From Heterotrichella gracilis (Eukaryota > Sar > Xanthophyceae > Tribonematales > Xanthonemataceae): 64,000 nucleotides of DNA. This document shows positions 44,285 through 54,251 of the stretch, one piece after another. The translations under genes were made by a program, and so were the position numbers. The stretch covers positions 186,001 through 250,000 of the forward strand of contig JAULBX010011099.1 in the NCBI GenBank assembly GCA_032358255.1, in the 5' to 3' direction. The first letter of the stretch is position 1, and each line of letters opens with the position of its first letter. The notes under the pieces are model-generated. The model was not told the DNA's origin. It worked only from the letters and a program-made list of their open reading frames with translations, and searched no databases.

Positions 44285-44896
44285 TTATTTTTTAGGGCTT
44301 GGAGGCTTTGTTCCGCCGCTTTGCTGAGGTGCTTTTGTTCCGCCTGTACCCGGAGTAACAGTACCCGGAATTTCAGCCAATGGCATACTATCAAGTTTCT
44401 TTTTAACTGCTGCTAAAATATCATCCGAAGCTTCGCTATATAAAACAGAGGTTCTTTCAGTACTTGTATCCAATACGTATTTGTATCCGCCTTCTTTAGC
44501 AACAGCATCTATGCCTGCTTTGGCCTTTTTTACAATTGGTGCGGTTAACTCGGCTGTTTTACGTCTGTATTCGGTATCAGCTTGTCCCTGGAAATCCTGA
44601 ATACGTTTTTGTAGTTGTTGAAGATCTTCTTCTTTGCTTTTTCTGATAAGATCATTCATACCGGCCTGTTTTTCCATATAATCCTTGTACTTGTTTTCAA
44701 GTTCAGTTTGCATGGCAATACTTTCTTGCTCTAATCCTTTAAAGAAAATTTGAGCCGCCTCAGTTGCTGTTTTTGTTTCAGGCATAAGGCTTATCAATGA
44801 ATCGAAGCTTAGATGCGCAATTTTCTGAGCTTGCGCAAAACTGAAGGTTCCAACAGTTGCAACAGTTAAGGCGAGTTTTTTAAGAGTTGTATTCAT
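44285..44896 (-). CDS. OmpH/Skp-like periplasmic chaperone (second copy)
   Basis: 203 residues with signal peptide MNTTLKKLALTVATVGTFSFAQA. Skp/OmpH domain: KIAHLSFDSLISLMPETKTA start, coiled-coil helices rich in Glu, Lys, Gln, then YRRKTAELTAPIVKKAKAGI and YVLDTSTERTSVLYSE. A Gly/Pro/Thr-rich tail from about residue 180 is unusual for Skp. It probably holds unfolded outer membrane proteins for BamA. Paralogue of the gene just upstream. Confidence 0.92.
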   Translation of the reverse strand: MNTTLKKLALTVATVGTFSFAQAQKIAHLSFDSLISLMPETKTATEAAQIFFKGLEQESIAMQTELENKYKDYMEKQAGMNDLIRKSKEEDLQQLQKRIQDFQGQADTEYRRKTAELTAPIVKKAKAGIDAVAKEGGYKYVLDTSTERTSVLYSEASDDILAAVKKKLDSMPLAEIPGTVTPGTGGTKAPQQSGGTKPPSPKK

Positions 44897-44932
44897 TTGT
44901 GTTTATTATGGTTAAATATTAAGGGTATAAAT

Positions 44933-45460
44933 TTACTTTTTATATCCAAGGAAAACTAATACATCGTCACTTTTATCGTACTTAGAATTGGCGTAAAGTA
45001 TGGAAACTTGCCCGCTTTTATCGAGTATAAATCCCATTCCGGCTTTTTCAGCAACAGCTTTAATAGCGTTGTAAACCTTATCCTGTATAGGTTTTACCAA
45101 TTCAGCCCTTTTTTTGAAAAGTTCACCATCGGGACCAAAACGTTGTTTTTGAAGGTCTTTGGCTTCCTTTTCTCGGGCGCTGATCTCTGCTTCCCGCTTT
45201 TTTTTCATTTCTTCGGTAAGTAAGATCGCATCGGCTTGATATGCCTTATTAAGCTTTTCTACCTCAGCGTATTTGCCTTCAATTTCTTTTTGCCAGTTTT
45301 GACTGGTTTTATCTAATTCGTTTTGAGCCGCTTTGTATTCAGGAATCTGACTCAGAATATAATCTGTATCTACATAGCCAAATTTAGCAGCGCCGCCTTG
45401 GGCAAAAAACCCAAGCGACAACAAAGAAAAGGCCCAGATTAAAAAAGTTTGATGTTTCAT
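44933..45460 (-). CDS. OmpH/Skp-like periplasmic chaperone (first copy)
   Basis: 175 residues from ATG 45460 (MKHQTFLIWAFSLLSLGFFAQ signal peptide); an earlier open start at 45496 is less likely. KFGYVDTDYILSQIPEYKAA begins the mature domain, followed by a long coiled coil and FILDKSGQVSILYANSKYD at the C-terminus. Like Skp it should trimerise and carry unfolded outer membrane proteins. The tandem pair of OmpH genes behind bamA is typical of Bacteroidota. Confidence 0.92.
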   Translation of the reverse strand: MKHQTFLIWAFSLLSLGFFAQGGAAKFGYVDTDYILSQIPEYKAAQNELDKTSQNWQKEIEGKYAEVEKLNKAYQADAILLTEEMKKKREAEISAREKEAKDLQKQRFGPDGELFKKRAELVKPIQDKVYNAIKAVAEKAGMGFILDKSGQVSILYANSKYDKSDDVLVFLGYKK

Positions 45461-45525
45461 TTTTTTAGTATTTGATGTATTCACAAAACGTGCCAATAAT
45501 AAATATATCGTCCAATTAACAAATT

Positions 45526-48120
45526 TTAGAGTTCGCCCAAGGTTCCACCAATGGTGAAGTGAAATTGGCCGTTTCCGTTTCCGTTCTTTTGGTCATTACC
45601 CGGAACCGGATCAAAGCCCCAACCATAATCGATACCCAATAATCCAAACATAGGCAAAAACACTCTTAAACCAAAACCGGCACTGTGTTTTACCTGAAAT
45701 GGATTAAAGTTCTTATAGGTTGACCAGCTGTTTCCCGCTTCGGCAAAACCCAGAATAAAGATCGTAGCGGAAGGATTTAATGTAATGGGATAACGCAATT
45801 CCATCGTATACCTTGCTACTATAGGATCACCATAAGGTGAAGATAGGGAGTTATCACGATACCCGCGCAAACCAATAATTTCTCTGGCCACAAAATTCTG
45901 GAAACCACTAATACCGCTACCTCCCATATAAAAGCGCTCAAAAGGCGAAATACCTGTTTCGCTAGAATAAGGTGCCAAAAAGCCATAACCTACTTTTGTT
46001 CTTAACACTAAGTTACGTGCCTCGGCGCCTTCTGCGGCTTTTTTATTGGTTAACTGGGTGAACCACTCAGCGGTAATTTTGTATTTCTGGTACTCAATGT
46101 ATTTATACTTAACGTTGTCGGGAATATTAGGATCGGCGTAATTAATATTATTAAACTTCGAATACGGTGGGGTCCACTGACCGCTGATCACAAAGTTAGA
46201 TCCGTGTTTTGGATAGATCGGAGCATCCACCGAATTACGGGAAATATTTATTCCAAAATTAAGGTCGTTCGCATAACCTGTTTTAAATACAAAGGAGTTA
46301 TAATTAATGAGATCATAATAATTATAGCTTATATGTGTGTACATATTAAAATAGTTATCCGGCCACTTTAACCTTCTTCCCAATCCAACAGTACCGCCAA
46401 AAATGCCCATGCTGGAGCGGAGGGGATTAATTGTTTTTTGCCCGTCAACAGTAATGTATTTTCGAGCATTATTGTTGTTAAATAAAGAGTGAAAGGCCGA
46501 TACCGTTAAGGCATTGGGTTTTTTGCCACCTAACCAAGGTTCGGTAAACGAAAAGTTATACGACTGATATAACACCCCATTGGTTTGCGCGCGCAAACTT
46601 AAACGCTGGCCATCGCCCGATGGCAAAGGACGCCAGGATTCCTTCTTAAAGAGATTTTTTGCAGAGAAATTATTAAAGGTGACGCCTAAGGTTAAAATAA
46701 TTCCTAAGCCTCTTGCTCCTCCCACCGTGCTTTGCTGGCGACCACCCCAACCTCCGCTCAACTCTATTTGATCACTTGGTTTTTCTTCTACAATGTATTC
46801 TATATCTACTGTTCCATCAACCGGATTTGGCACCGGCTTCACATCCATTTTTTCAGGATCAAAATACCCTAACTGTGCTAATTCACGGTTGGTTCTGATA
46901 ATGTCTGACCTTCTGAATAATTGTCCCGGCTTGGTCCTTATCTCTCTGTAAATAACGTGGTCGTTTGTTTTATCATTGCCTTTAACGGTGATCTTATTAA
47001 TGGTGGCTTGTTTTCCTTCATACATCATCAAGTCAAAGTCAATGGTGTCATTATGAATACTGCTTTCCTGTTCGTGAACCTGAAAAAACAAATAACCGTC
47101 ATCTAAATACAAACTTGAAATATCAAATCCGTTTGGATTCATAAATAACTTTTGTTCTAACTTACTCTGATCATAAACATCACCGGGCTGAATATTTAAA
47201 ATGGTATCGAGTTGCCCCGATCGGTATTTGGTATTTCCGAACCATTTAAAATTTCCGAAATAATATTTATTTCCTTCTTCCACATAAATGTCTATTCCCA
47301 CGCGGTTATTACTTATAAAATAAACAGAATCTTTTACCACACGCGCATCACGGTAGCCTTTTGAATTGTATTTTGCGGCAATAGCCGGTAAATCTTTTTG
47401 CAAATTTTCTTCCAGGTATTTGGCAGAATTAAACGGATTGTACCAGGTCACTTGTTTTGTTTCTTCGAGTTTTCTACGCAACACTCCTGAGTTGATGACC
47501 TTATTACCAATGAAGTTTACTTTACCTATTTTAACCTTTTGTCCTTTGGTAACATTAATGGTGAGGATCGTGTGCGGTGTTTTAGAATTAGTGTCCCTTT
47601 TTTGAGTGATCTCTACTTTATTAAAATAATATCCTTTATCCAGGTAGTAATCCCTTACGGTGTTCTTTACAGAACCTAACATATAATCCGTCACCACACG
47701 CTCCTTTAAAAGTCGGATCTTTCCGCGAATTTCATCCGCATCACTCTTTTTTACATTTCCCTTAAATGCAAACTTTGTTAGACGTGGTCTTTCAGTCACT
47801 TTTATAATGAGGTAAATATCATTGCCAACGATCTTATCCTGTATGATCTGAATATCTTCGAATAAACCTTGTTTCCAGAGTTTTTTAATGGCATCTGTTA
47901 TTTTGTCGCCGGGAATAGTTATCTCATCTCCCTCGCTTAATCCGGATAAGAGACTGATGACACTTTTATCTGTGAAAGCCGCTCCCTCAATTTGTAATGG
48001 AGCAATGCGGTATTTTTTTCTATTCTTTGCTGACTCTAAAAAAAGACTGTCTTTGTTTTGAGCAGAAACAGAGAGGCAAATAAACAGTAGAACGATAAAA
48101 CTATAGACCCGTTTCGTCAT
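45526..48120 (-). CDS. bamA: Outer membrane protein assembly factor BamA
   Basis: 864 residues from ATG 48120, which gives a signal peptide (MTKRVYSFIVLLFICLSVSA); the frame upstream runs into uppS. Five POTRA domains span about residues 30-430 (IQIIQDKIVGNDIYLIIKV; FAFKGNVKKSDADEI; YFGNFKWFGNTKY; TINKITVKGNDKTNDHVIYR). The C-terminal Omp85 barrel (about 440-864) includes LRGYRDNSL, a variant of the VRGF motif in the L6 loop. It inserts barrel proteins into the outer membrane. It begins one base after the uppS stop. Confidence 0.95.
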   Translation of the reverse strand: MTKRVYSFIVLLFICLSVSAQNKDSLFLESAKNRKKYRIAPLQIEGAAFTDKSVISLLSGLSEGDEITIPGDKITDAIKKLWKQGLFEDIQIIQDKIVGNDIYLIIKVTERPRLTKFAFKGNVKKSDADEIRGKIRLLKERVVTDYMLGSVKNTVRDYYLDKGYYFNKVEITQKRDTNSKTPHTILTINVTKGQKVKIGKVNFIGNKVINSGVLRRKLEETKQVTWYNPFNSAKYLEENLQKDLPAIAAKYNSKGYRDARVVKDSVYFISNNRVGIDIYVEEGNKYYFGNFKWFGNTKYRSGQLDTILNIQPGDVYDQSKLEQKLFMNPNGFDISSLYLDDGYLFFQVHEQESSIHNDTIDFDLMMYEGKQATINKITVKGNDKTNDHVIYREIRTKPGQLFRRSDIIRTNRELAQLGYFDPEKMDVKPVPNPVDGTVDIEYIVEEKPSDQIELSGGWGGRQQSTVGGARGLGIILTLGVTFNNFSAKNLFKKESWRPLPSGDGQRLSLRAQTNGVLYQSYNFSFTEPWLGGKKPNALTVSAFHSLFNNNNARKYITVDGQKTINPLRSSMGIFGGTVGLGRRLKWPDNYFNMYTHISYNYYDLINYNSFVFKTGYANDLNFGINISRNSVDAPIYPKHGSNFVISGQWTPPYSKFNNINYADPNIPDNVKYKYIEYQKYKITAEWFTQLTNKKAAEGAEARNLVLRTKVGYGFLAPYSSETGISPFERFYMGGSGISGFQNFVAREIIGLRGYRDNSLSSPYGDPIVARYTMELRYPITLNPSATIFILGFAEAGNSWSTYKNFNPFQVKHSAGFGLRVFLPMFGLLGIDYGWGFDPVPGNDQKNGNGNGQFHFTIGGTLGEL

Positions 48121-48121
48121 A

Positions 48122-48868
48122 TTAGTTTTTTTGTAATTGATCGCTGGTTTTTCCGAAACGGCGTTCGCGGTTCTGGTAGGATATGATGGCCTTAAAAAAA
48201 TCTTCTTTTCTAAAATCCGGCCACAATACATCGGTAAAATAAAATTCGGCGTATGCCAATTGCCACAGTAAAAAATTACTGATCCTATTCTCTCCACTGG
48301 TACGTATCATTAATTCAGGATCGGGATAACTGGTTGTATTTAAATGTTCTTCTATCACTTTACTTGAAATATCGGAAGCTTTTAATTGGCCTCTTTCTAT
48401 TTGAAGTGCAATTTTTTTAACCGCTTCGGTTATTTCCCATTTGCTGGAATAACTTAAGGCAAGGATCAAGGTCACTTTATCATTATTGGCTGTGATCTCT
48501 AAGGATTCTTGTAATTCTTTTTGACAAGATACCGGCAAGCTTTCCACATCACCAATCACCGCCAGTTTTACTCCTTTTTTGTGCAAATTGGGAGTCTCCA
48601 TGCTAATGGTAGACACTAATAATTCCATCAAGGCGTCTACTTCTTCTTTCGGACGATTCCAGTTTTCGGTGCTAAATGCGTACAAAGTCAGATACTTCAC
48701 TCCAATCTCCCCGCAAGCCTCTACTATTTCCCGCACCGAATTCACCCCTTCGTGGTGACCAAAAATGCGGTCTTCGCCATGTTTCTTCGCCCAACGTCCG
48801 TTTCCATCCATAATGATGGCCACATGTTTTGGTATGGTGTCTTTATTGATCGAATCCTTTAAATCCAT
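48122..48868 (-). CDS. uppS: Undecaprenyl diphosphate synthase
   Basis: 248 residues. Cis-prenyltransferase with the conserved IIMDGNGRWAKKHG and HHEGVNSVREIVEACGEIGV near the N-terminus, TLYAFSTENWNRPKEEV near residue 75, and the C-terminal LMIRTSGENRISNFLLWQLAY and ELYFTDVLWPDF-like block reading EFYFTDVLWPDF. It makes the C55 lipid carrier for peptidoglycan and O-antigen. First gene of the uppS-bamA-ompH-ompH operon. Confidence 0.97.
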   Translation of the reverse strand: MDLKDSINKDTIPKHVAIIMDGNGRWAKKHGEDRIFGHHEGVNSVREIVEACGEIGVKYLTLYAFSTENWNRPKEEVDALMELLVSTISMETPNLHKKGVKLAVIGDVESLPVSCQKELQESLEITANNDKVTLILALSYSSKWEITEAVKKIALQIERGQLKASDISSKVIEEHLNTTSYPDPELMIRTSGENRISNFLLWQLAYAEFYFTDVLWPDFRKEDFFKAIISYQNRERRFGKTSDQLQKN

Positions 48869-48884
48869 TACTAAATAAGGTTGG

Positions 48885-48892
48885 CAAAGATA
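48885..48892 (-). promoter_or_regulatory. -7 box TATCTTTG upstream of uppS
   Basis: Exact TAnnTTTG consensus on the minus strand, 17 bases before the uppS ATG. The -33 element is weak. It would drive the envelope operon. Confidence 0.45.
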
Positions 48893-49005
48893 GTAAAATA
48901 GTAAAAATCAGCTAATTAATTTGTGGATTTTTAGTTTTTTAACAGGCAATTCCACGCTAAAAAATGGCCATTGCCGTAACTAAGACGGCTGAGAATGACC
49001 AAATG

Positions 49006-49218
49006 TTACAGCTTGGTAAAACGTTTTACTATTTGACCATCAATACTCAGAGATTCCATGAACATAGCCTTTGGGCGTACCCATAAATTTTCTCCTTCTT
49101 TTTGATACATGGCCTTGTAAACAACAAGCTCTTCCAGGCTTTCGCTATGTTTGGCAATACCGGTCACTTCGTAAATATTGCCTTTGTAATGTTTGTATAA
49201 CCCTAATTCTAAACTCAT
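49006..49218 (-). CDS. DUF1653 family protein
   Basis: 70 residues. LGLYKHYKGNIYEVTGIAKH and the ELVVYKAMYQ strand, ending in RPKAMFMESLSIDGQIVKRF, fit DUF1653, a small beta-barrel (SH3-like) family common in bacteria. No signal peptide. Function unknown. Same strand as the SnoaL-like gene upstream, 41 bases apart. Confidence 0.87.
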   Translation of the reverse strand: MSLELGLYKHYKGNIYEVTGIAKHSESLEELVVYKAMYQKEGENLWVRPKAMFMESLSIDGQIVKRFTKL

Positions 49219-49262
49219 TTAAATCTCATTTCTAACATCTTAAATCTAACATCCAATTTCTA
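49217..49262. repeat. Short AT-rich tandem-like repeat between genes
   Basis: The 41-bp spacer contains variants of TTTCTAACATC and TTAAATCTAACATC in tandem. It spans the short gap between two minus-strand genes and has no coding role seen. Confidence 0.35.
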
Positions 49263-49685
49263 ACTCGTATGATCGGATACAATCACCCATTTGCCATCTA
49301 TTTTTTTCCATAGCAACGTAAAATACCCGCCAACAGGTTTTTCTTTCTGTAATTCCCAACTTCCAATAATATAAATACTTTCGGGCGATAGTTGCGTGGC
49401 TTCTTTAATGACAAATTTTAAAGTTCCCATGGCCGATTTATCGGGATAGGATTTTAGATAATTATCTAAAGTTTGTTGCCAACCATAGGTGATGCCTTTT
49501 TTACCAATGAATTTTAAACTGTCGCTTTTCCAGTAGTAGTTCATGAACTCAGGTATTTTTCCATTATTCCAGGCGTCTTCCTGAACCTTCATGTGCTGTA
49601 AGACAATTTGAACATCCTTGTTCTTTGTTTGAGAATAAACAAAGCTTGAACAAAACACCAAGAGCAATAAGATTTGTTTTTGCAT
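49260..49685 (-). CDS. Secreted SnoaL/DUF4440-like protein
   Basis: 141 residues with signal peptide MQKQILLLLVFCSSFVYSQ. The mature domain has an NTF2-like pattern: QEDAWNNGKIPEFMNYYW, a middle helix around WQQTLDNYLKSYPD, and SIYIIGSWELQKEKPVGGYF followed by LLWKKIDGKWVIVSDHTS. Such domains include SnoaL cyclases and DUF4440 proteins; most secreted Bacteroidota members have no known substrate. No catalytic assignment is made. Confidence 0.82.
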   Translation of the reverse strand: MQKQILLLLVFCSSFVYSQTKNKDVQIVLQHMKVQEDAWNNGKIPEFMNYYWKSDSLKFIGKKGITYGWQQTLDNYLKSYPDKSAMGTLKFVIKEATQLSPESIYIIGSWELQKEKPVGGYFTLLWKKIDGKWVIVSDHTS

Positions 49686-49687
49686 AA

Positions 49688-49718
49688 TTGTAAAATTACA
49701 TAAAATACAATACCTTTA
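49688..49718 (+). promoter_or_regulatory. Promoter of the metH leader
   Basis: TTG at 49688-49690, 20-bp spacer, TACCTTTA at 49711-49718 (one base from TAnnTTTG). The transcription start would be about 49725, shortly before the riboswitch P1 stem. Confidence 0.5.
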
Positions 49719-49737
49719 CCATCCGTTCTTTATAACA

Positions 49738-49921
49738 CTTATTAAGAAAAGCGGAGGGATACGCCCTTTGATGCTTTACCAACCCTGGCGGAATTAAAAA
49801 TTAAGAATTAAAAATTAAGAATGGAGAATTAATCACTCCTCATTTTCAATTTTACATTTTCAATTTTCAATTTTTTGTAAGAAGGTGGGAATTCGTCTTG
49901 ATGCAGATCAGGAAAGATAAG
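49738..49921 (+). ncRNA. SAM-I (S-box) riboswitch with enlarged P3 arm
   Basis: P1 pairs CTTATT (49738-49743) with GATAAG (49916-49921). Conserved core blocks match the S-box: GCGGAGGGATACGCCC (49751-49766), ACCAACC (49778-49784), AAGGTGGGAATTC (49882-49894) and the P4 arm TTGAT-GCAG-ATCA. P3 is closed by ACC (49782-49784) and GGT (49884-49886), and between them lies a roughly 90-nt AT-rich inverted repeat instead of a short loop. It binds S-adenosylmethionine and controls metH through the terminator that follows. Confidence 0.9.
49791..49879. repeat. AT-rich inverted repeat inserted in riboswitch P3
   Basis: Left arm of TTAAAAATTAAGAA-type units ending in GGAG (49823-49826), right arm beginning CTCC (49836-49839) and continuing as TTTTCAATTTT units. 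The arms are imperfect inverse copies, so the element extends P3 as a long hairpin. Similar units occur at 20447-20525. Confidence 0.6.
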
Positions 49922-49961
49922 TCGGAAACCATTAGTCAATTATTATTAAACAACATAAACT

Positions 49962-50000
49962 AATCCCTTCCGATACAAAACGGAGGGGATTTTTATTTTT
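49962..50000 (+). terminator. Riboswitch expression-platform terminator
   Basis: ATCCCTTCCG (49963-49972) pairs with CGGAGGGGAT (49981-49990) with one G-U pair, followed by TTTTATTTTT and, two bases later, the metH ATG. High SAM would favour this hairpin and stop transcription. Confidence 0.88.
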
Positions 50001-50002
50001 AT

Positions 50003-53000
50003 ATGAACACAATATATTCAGAACTAGAAAAACGTGTACTCGTCATCGATGGCGCCATGGGAAGTATGATCCAACAATACAAATTGGAGGAAAAAGACTT
50101 TCGTAGCAAACGTTTTGCCGATTGGCACAAAGACCTGCAAGGCAATAATGACTTGCTTTCTATTACGCAACCCGGCATTATTAAAACTATTCATAAAGAA
50201 TATTTAAAAGCCGGTGCCGATATTATTGAAACCAACACCTTTAGTGCTACTACGATTGCTATGGCCGATTACGACATGCAATCTTTGGCTTATGAATTAA
50301 ATTATGAGTCCGCCAAAATTGCCAAAGAAGCGATTCAGGAATTTTATAAAGAGTTTCCGGAATTTGCCTCTATTCCAAAATTTGTAGCGGGCGCTATTGG
50401 TCCCACCAATCGTACTTTGTCCTTATCACCAAATGTAAATGACCCCGGTTTCAGAGCCATTACCTTTGATGAACTCGTAACTGCTTATACCGAACAGGTG
50501 AAAGGATTGATTGATGGCGGCGCTGATCTTTTACTAGTGGAAACTATTTTTGATACCCTTAATGCAAAGGCTGCTTTATTTGCCATTCAAAACTACTGCG
50601 AAAAAATTGACCGCAAAATGCCGGTGATGGTCTCCGGTACTATTACCGATGCCAGTGGTAGAACACTCTCCGGACAAACCACCGAAGCTTTTTTAAATTC
50701 TGTTTCACATGTACATTTATTAAGTGTGGGATTAAATTGTGCTTTGGGTGCAAAAGACATGCGTCCGTATTTAGAAGAACTGTCTGATAAAGCTCCTTTT
50801 TATGTAAGTGCTTATCCTAATGCGGGTTTGCCCAACCAGTTTGGTGAATACGATCAGGATGCGCATCAAATGGGACATCAGATCGAAGACTTTTTAAAAG
50901 CCGGTTTCATCAATATTGTGGGAGGATGTTGCGGAACTACTCCCGCGCACATTAAGCGCATTGCTGAGTTAGCGAAAGATGCCAAGCCCCGTAAAAAACC
51001 GGAAGCTGATTCCTTGATGCACCTAAGCGGACTAGAACCTTTAACACTTCGTCCGGAAAGTAATTTTTTAAATGTAGGCGAACGAACCAACGTCACCGGT
51101 TCCAAAAAATTCCTGCGTTTAATTAAAGAAGGCAATTTTGAAGAAGCTTTATCTATTGCCAAAGATCAGGTAGATGGCGGAGCGCAGGTGATTGACGTGA
51201 ACATGGATGAAGGCATGTTAGACAGTGAACAGGCCATGACCACTTTTTTAAACCTCATTGCTTCAGAGCCTGATATTTCAAGGGTTCCCATTATGATCGA
51301 CTCCTCTAAATGGAGTGTGATTGAAGCAGGACTTAAATGTGTTCAAGGCAAGGCCATCGTTAATTCCATTTCCTTAAAAGAAGGCGAAGAAAAATTTATT
51401 GAACAGGCTCACAAAGTTAAACAATATGGTGCTGCAGTGATTGTGATGGCCTTTGATGAAAAAGGTCAAGCCGATACTTTAGAAAGACGCATAGAAATTT
51501 GTAAACGCGCGTATGACATACTGGTTGATAAAGTAGATTTTACGCCTCAGGATATTATTTTTGATCCGAATATTTTCCCTGTCGCTACCGGCATGGAAGA
51601 GCATCGTTTAAATGCCTTAGACTTTTTTAATGCCACCAAATGGATCAAAGAACATTTGCCGCATGCCAAAGTAAGCGGCGGGGTGAGCAATGTTTCTTTT
51701 TCGTTTCGTGGAAATGATCATGTGCGTGAAGCCATACACTCTGCCTTTTTATTCCACGCCATTAAAGCCGGAATGGATATGGGAATTGTGAATCCATCAC
51801 AATTGGTTATTTACGATGATATTGATAATACCTTGTTAGAATTAGTAGAAGATGTTTTATTAAATCGTCGCGACGATGCAACTGAACGATTAGTCGATCA
51901 TGCTGAATCTTTAAAAGGAATCACCAAAGAAAAAACAGAAAAAGACGAAGCCTGGCGCAAAGGTACGGTGGAAGAGCGCTTGAGTCATGCCTTAGTAAAA
52001 GGTTTAGTTGAATACATTGATATTGATACCGAAGAAGCGCGCCTAAAATTAGGTCGTCCTTTACATGTCATTGAAGGTCCTTTAATGGATGGCATGAACG
52101 TAGTAGGTGATTTGTTTGGGAGCGGAAAAATGTTCTTACCACAGGTAGTGAAAAGTGCGAGGGTAATGAAAAAAGCGGTGGCTTATTTAGAACCATTTTT
52201 ACAGGCCGAGAAAGACGCGAATAAATTAGCAGGCATTGTCGGAGACGGACGGCAAAATGCCGGAAAGATCTTAATGGCAACCGTGAAAGGTGATGTACAC
52301 GATATTGGAAAAAACATTGTGGGTGTTGTGTTGGCTTGTAATAACTATGAGATCATCGACTTGGGCGTAATGGTTTCTTCCGATAAAATTTTAGAAGAAG
52401 CTAAAAAACACAATGTCGATGTAATTGGCTTAAGCGGACTAATTACCCCTTCACTCGATGAAATGGTGCATGTGGCAAAGGAAATGGAGCGTTTAGGATT
52501 TACCACGCCTTTATTGATTGGCGGCGCAACTACTTCAAAAGTACATACTGCCGTAAAAATTGCACAACATTATTCCGGACCGGTAGTGCACGTGAACGAT
52601 GCCAGTAAATCGGTGCCCATTGCGGGAAGTTTAATTTCAAACGAATTGCGTCCTGCCTTTATGGAGGAGGTCAATAAAGATTACGAGCGTGTACGTGAAC
52701 AAAATAAAAATGCCCAATCGCAAAATAAATTTATTTCCTTACATGAAGCCCGTCAAAATAAATTTCCGATTGACTGGAAAAAGACAGAAACATTGGAACC
52801 CGTATTTATCGGTAACAAAGTGTTTGATAATTATAGCTTAAGCGAAATTGCTGAATACATCGATTGGACGCCCTTTTTCCATAGTTGGGAACTAAAAGGA
52901 TCTTATCCGAAAATTTTAAATGATGAGGTTCGCGGAGATGAAGCCAAAAAATTATTTGCCGATGCACAAAACATGTTGAAAAAGATCATTGACGAACAAT

Positions 53001-53701
53001 GGTTAACAGCGCGAGCAGTTATTGGTATTTATAAAGCGAATGCCATAAACGATGATGATATTGAAGTGGAGGCCATAAACGGAAAAACCAATCGCCACTT
53101 ATTTCACACCATACGTCAGCAGACCAAAAAACCAGCCGGTCAATACAATATTGCCTTAGCTGATTTTGTAAAACCAAAACAAGAAGGCGATGATTATATT
53201 GGTGCCTTTGCACTAACCACTGGTATTGGCATTGACGAACACGTGGCAAAATTTGAAAAAGATCATGATGATTACAGTGCTATTATGTTAAAGGCTTTAG
53301 CGGATAGATTAGCGGAAGCCTTTGCTGAATTGCTTCATAAAAAAGTACGTACTGAATTTTGGGCTTATGCGGTTGACGAAAATTTAAGCACAACGGAACT
53401 CATAAAAGAAGAATATGCGGGTATTCGTCCGGCACCGGGATATCCAGCTCAACCAGATCACACCGAAAAACACACCATATGGAGTTTATTGGATGTGGAA
53501 AAAAATACGGGGATCATCTTAACAGAAAGTCTGGCCATGGTTCCAACAGCTGCGGTAAGCGGTTTGTATTTCAGCCATCCACAATCGCATTATTTTGGAG
53601 TTGGAAAAATCAGTAAAGATCAGGTAGAAGATTATGCCAAACGAAAAAACATGAAATTTGAAGAAGCCGAAAAATGGTTAGGGCCCGTTTTGGGATATTA
53701 G
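50003..53701 (+). CDS. metH: B12-dependent methionine synthase
   Basis: 1232 residues, full length and unsplit. The homocysteine-binding domain (about 1-330) has [20 protein letters not shown] and the zinc Cys pair in [11 protein letters not shown]. The methyltetrahydrofolate domain (about 350-630) has [16 protein letters not shown] and [10 protein letters not shown]. The cobalamin module (about 655-895) has [15 protein letters not shown] with the axial His of DxHxxG, and [11 protein letters not shown]. The reactivation domain (about 900-1232) has [15 protein letters not shown] and the SAM-contact region. It methylates homocysteine in the cytoplasm. Confidence 0.97.
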   Translation: MNTIYSELEKRVLVIDGAMGSMIQQYKLEEKDFRSKRFADWHKDLQGNNDLLSITQPGIIKTIHKEYLKAGADIIETNTFSATTIAMADYDMQSLAYELNYESAKIAKEAIQEFYKEFPEFASIPKFVAGAIGPTNRTLSLSPNVNDPGFRAITFDELVTAYTEQVKGLIDGGADLLLVETIFDTLNAKAALFAIQNYCEKIDRKMPVMVSGTITDASGRTLSGQTTEAFLNSVSHVHLLSVGLNCALGAKDMRPYLEELSDKAPFYVSAYPNAGLPNQFGEYDQDAHQMGHQIEDFLKAGFINIVGGCCGTTPAHIKRIAELAKDAKPRKKPEADSLMHLSGLEPLTLRPESNFLNVGERTNVTGSKKFLRLIKEGNFEEALSIAKDQVDGGAQVIDVNMDEGMLDSEQAMTTFLNLIASEPDISRVPIMIDSSKWSVIEAGLKCVQGKAIVNSISLKEGEEKFIEQAHKVKQYGAAVIVMAFDEKGQADTLERRIEICKRAYDILVDKVDFTPQDIIFDPNIFPVATGMEEHRLNALDFFNATKWIKEHLPHAKVSGGVSNVSFSFRGNDHVREAIHSAFLFHAIKAGMDMGIVNPSQLVIYDDIDNTLLELVEDVLLNRRDDATERLVDHAESLKGITKEKTEKDEAWRKGTVEERLSHALVKGLVEYIDIDTEEARLKLGRPLHVIEGPLMDGMNVVGDLFGSGKMFLPQVVKSARVMKKAVAYLEPFLQAEKDANKLAGIVGDGRQNAGKILMATVKGDVHDIGKNIVGVVLACNNYEIIDLGVMVSSDKILEEAKKHNVDVIGLSGLITPSLDEMVHVAKEMERLGFTTPLLIGGATTSKVHTAVKIAQHYSGPVVHVNDASKSVPIAGSLISNELRPAFMEEVNKDYERVREQNKNAQSQNKFISLHEARQNKFPIDWKKTETLEPVFIGNKVFDNYSLSEIAEYIDWTPFFHSWELKGSYPKILNDEVRGDEAKKLFADAQNMLKKIIDEQWLTARAVIGIYKANAINDDDIEVEAINGKTNRHLFHTIRQQTKKPAGQYNIALADFVKPKQEGDDYIGAFALTTGIGIDEHVAKFEKDHDDYSAIMLKALADRLAEAFAELLHKKVRTEFWAYAVDENLSTTELIKEEYAGIRPAPGYPAQPDHTEKHTIWSLLDVEKNTGIILTESLAMVPTAAVSGLYFSHPQSHYFGVGKISKDQVEDYAKRKNMKFEEAEKWLGPVLGY

Positions 53702-53734
53702 ATTTATACTTATCTTTAATACAAATTTCCTCCC

Positions 53735-54133
53735 ATGAAAGAATTTCAAACAGAGAACTTTCACATGAAGATAAGCGACGATCTTATCAAAGAAATTATT
53801 ATTAAAAAAGGAGTTGAGTTTTCGGCCCAAGACATGAGTGAGTCTTTGCGCTTATCAATTAATGAATACAAACCTAATACCCAATTTTATGTTCTATTGG
53901 TTGGCGAAGAAGGGTCTAACGTTTCGAGCGAAGCCAAACGATTAGCCGCCACAGAGGATTACAAAAAATACACGCGTGCGCTAGCTTTATGCAGCAATAA
54001 TCCGCTACAGGCAATAGCTGGAAATTTATTTTTAAGGATCAATAAACCGAAAGTTCCAACCCGTTTTTTTGAGAACCGTGAAGATGCCTTAACCTGGTTA
54101 AAGCATTTAATTTCAATCGCACAGGACCAGTAG
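53735..54133 (+). CDS. Hypothetical protein with STAS/SpoIIAA-like pattern
   Basis: 132 residues, no signal peptide or membrane segment. The order of strands and helices (TENFHMKISDDLIKEIIIKK; TQFYVLLVGEEGSNVSSEAK; RFFENREDALTWLKHLI) resembles small Bacteroidota proteins with a SpoIIAA/STAS-like fold, ending in the EDALTWL motif common in that group. Weak recognition only. It follows metH by 33 bases and may be read through from it. Confidence 0.7.
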   Translation: MKEFQTENFHMKISDDLIKEIIIKKGVEFSAQDMSESLRLSINEYKPNTQFYVLLVGEEGSNVSSEAKRLAATEDYKKYTRALALCSNNPLQAIAGNLFLRINKPKVPTRFFENREDALTWLKHLISIAQDQ

Positions 54134-54146
54134 CCATAGATATGAC

Positions 54147-54176
54147 TTGCAAGGGTTTAATTTCTTGATATCTTTG
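54147..54176 (+). promoter_or_regulatory. Promoter of surface-glycan locus
   Basis: TTG (54147-54149), 19-bp spacer, TATCTTTG (54169-54176), a full match to the Bacteroidota housekeeping promoter, 75 bases before the ATG at 54252. Confidence 0.7.
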
Positions 54177-54251
54177 CATGAATGAATCCATAAACAATTT
54201 CTAATTTCTTTTTGCTCGAATCACGGATTCAATACAAACCATAAACAGTCG

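Noticed and set aside
44285-45460. Single ompH gene split in two
   Set aside because: Each has its own signal peptide, complete Skp domain and stop, so they are paralogues.
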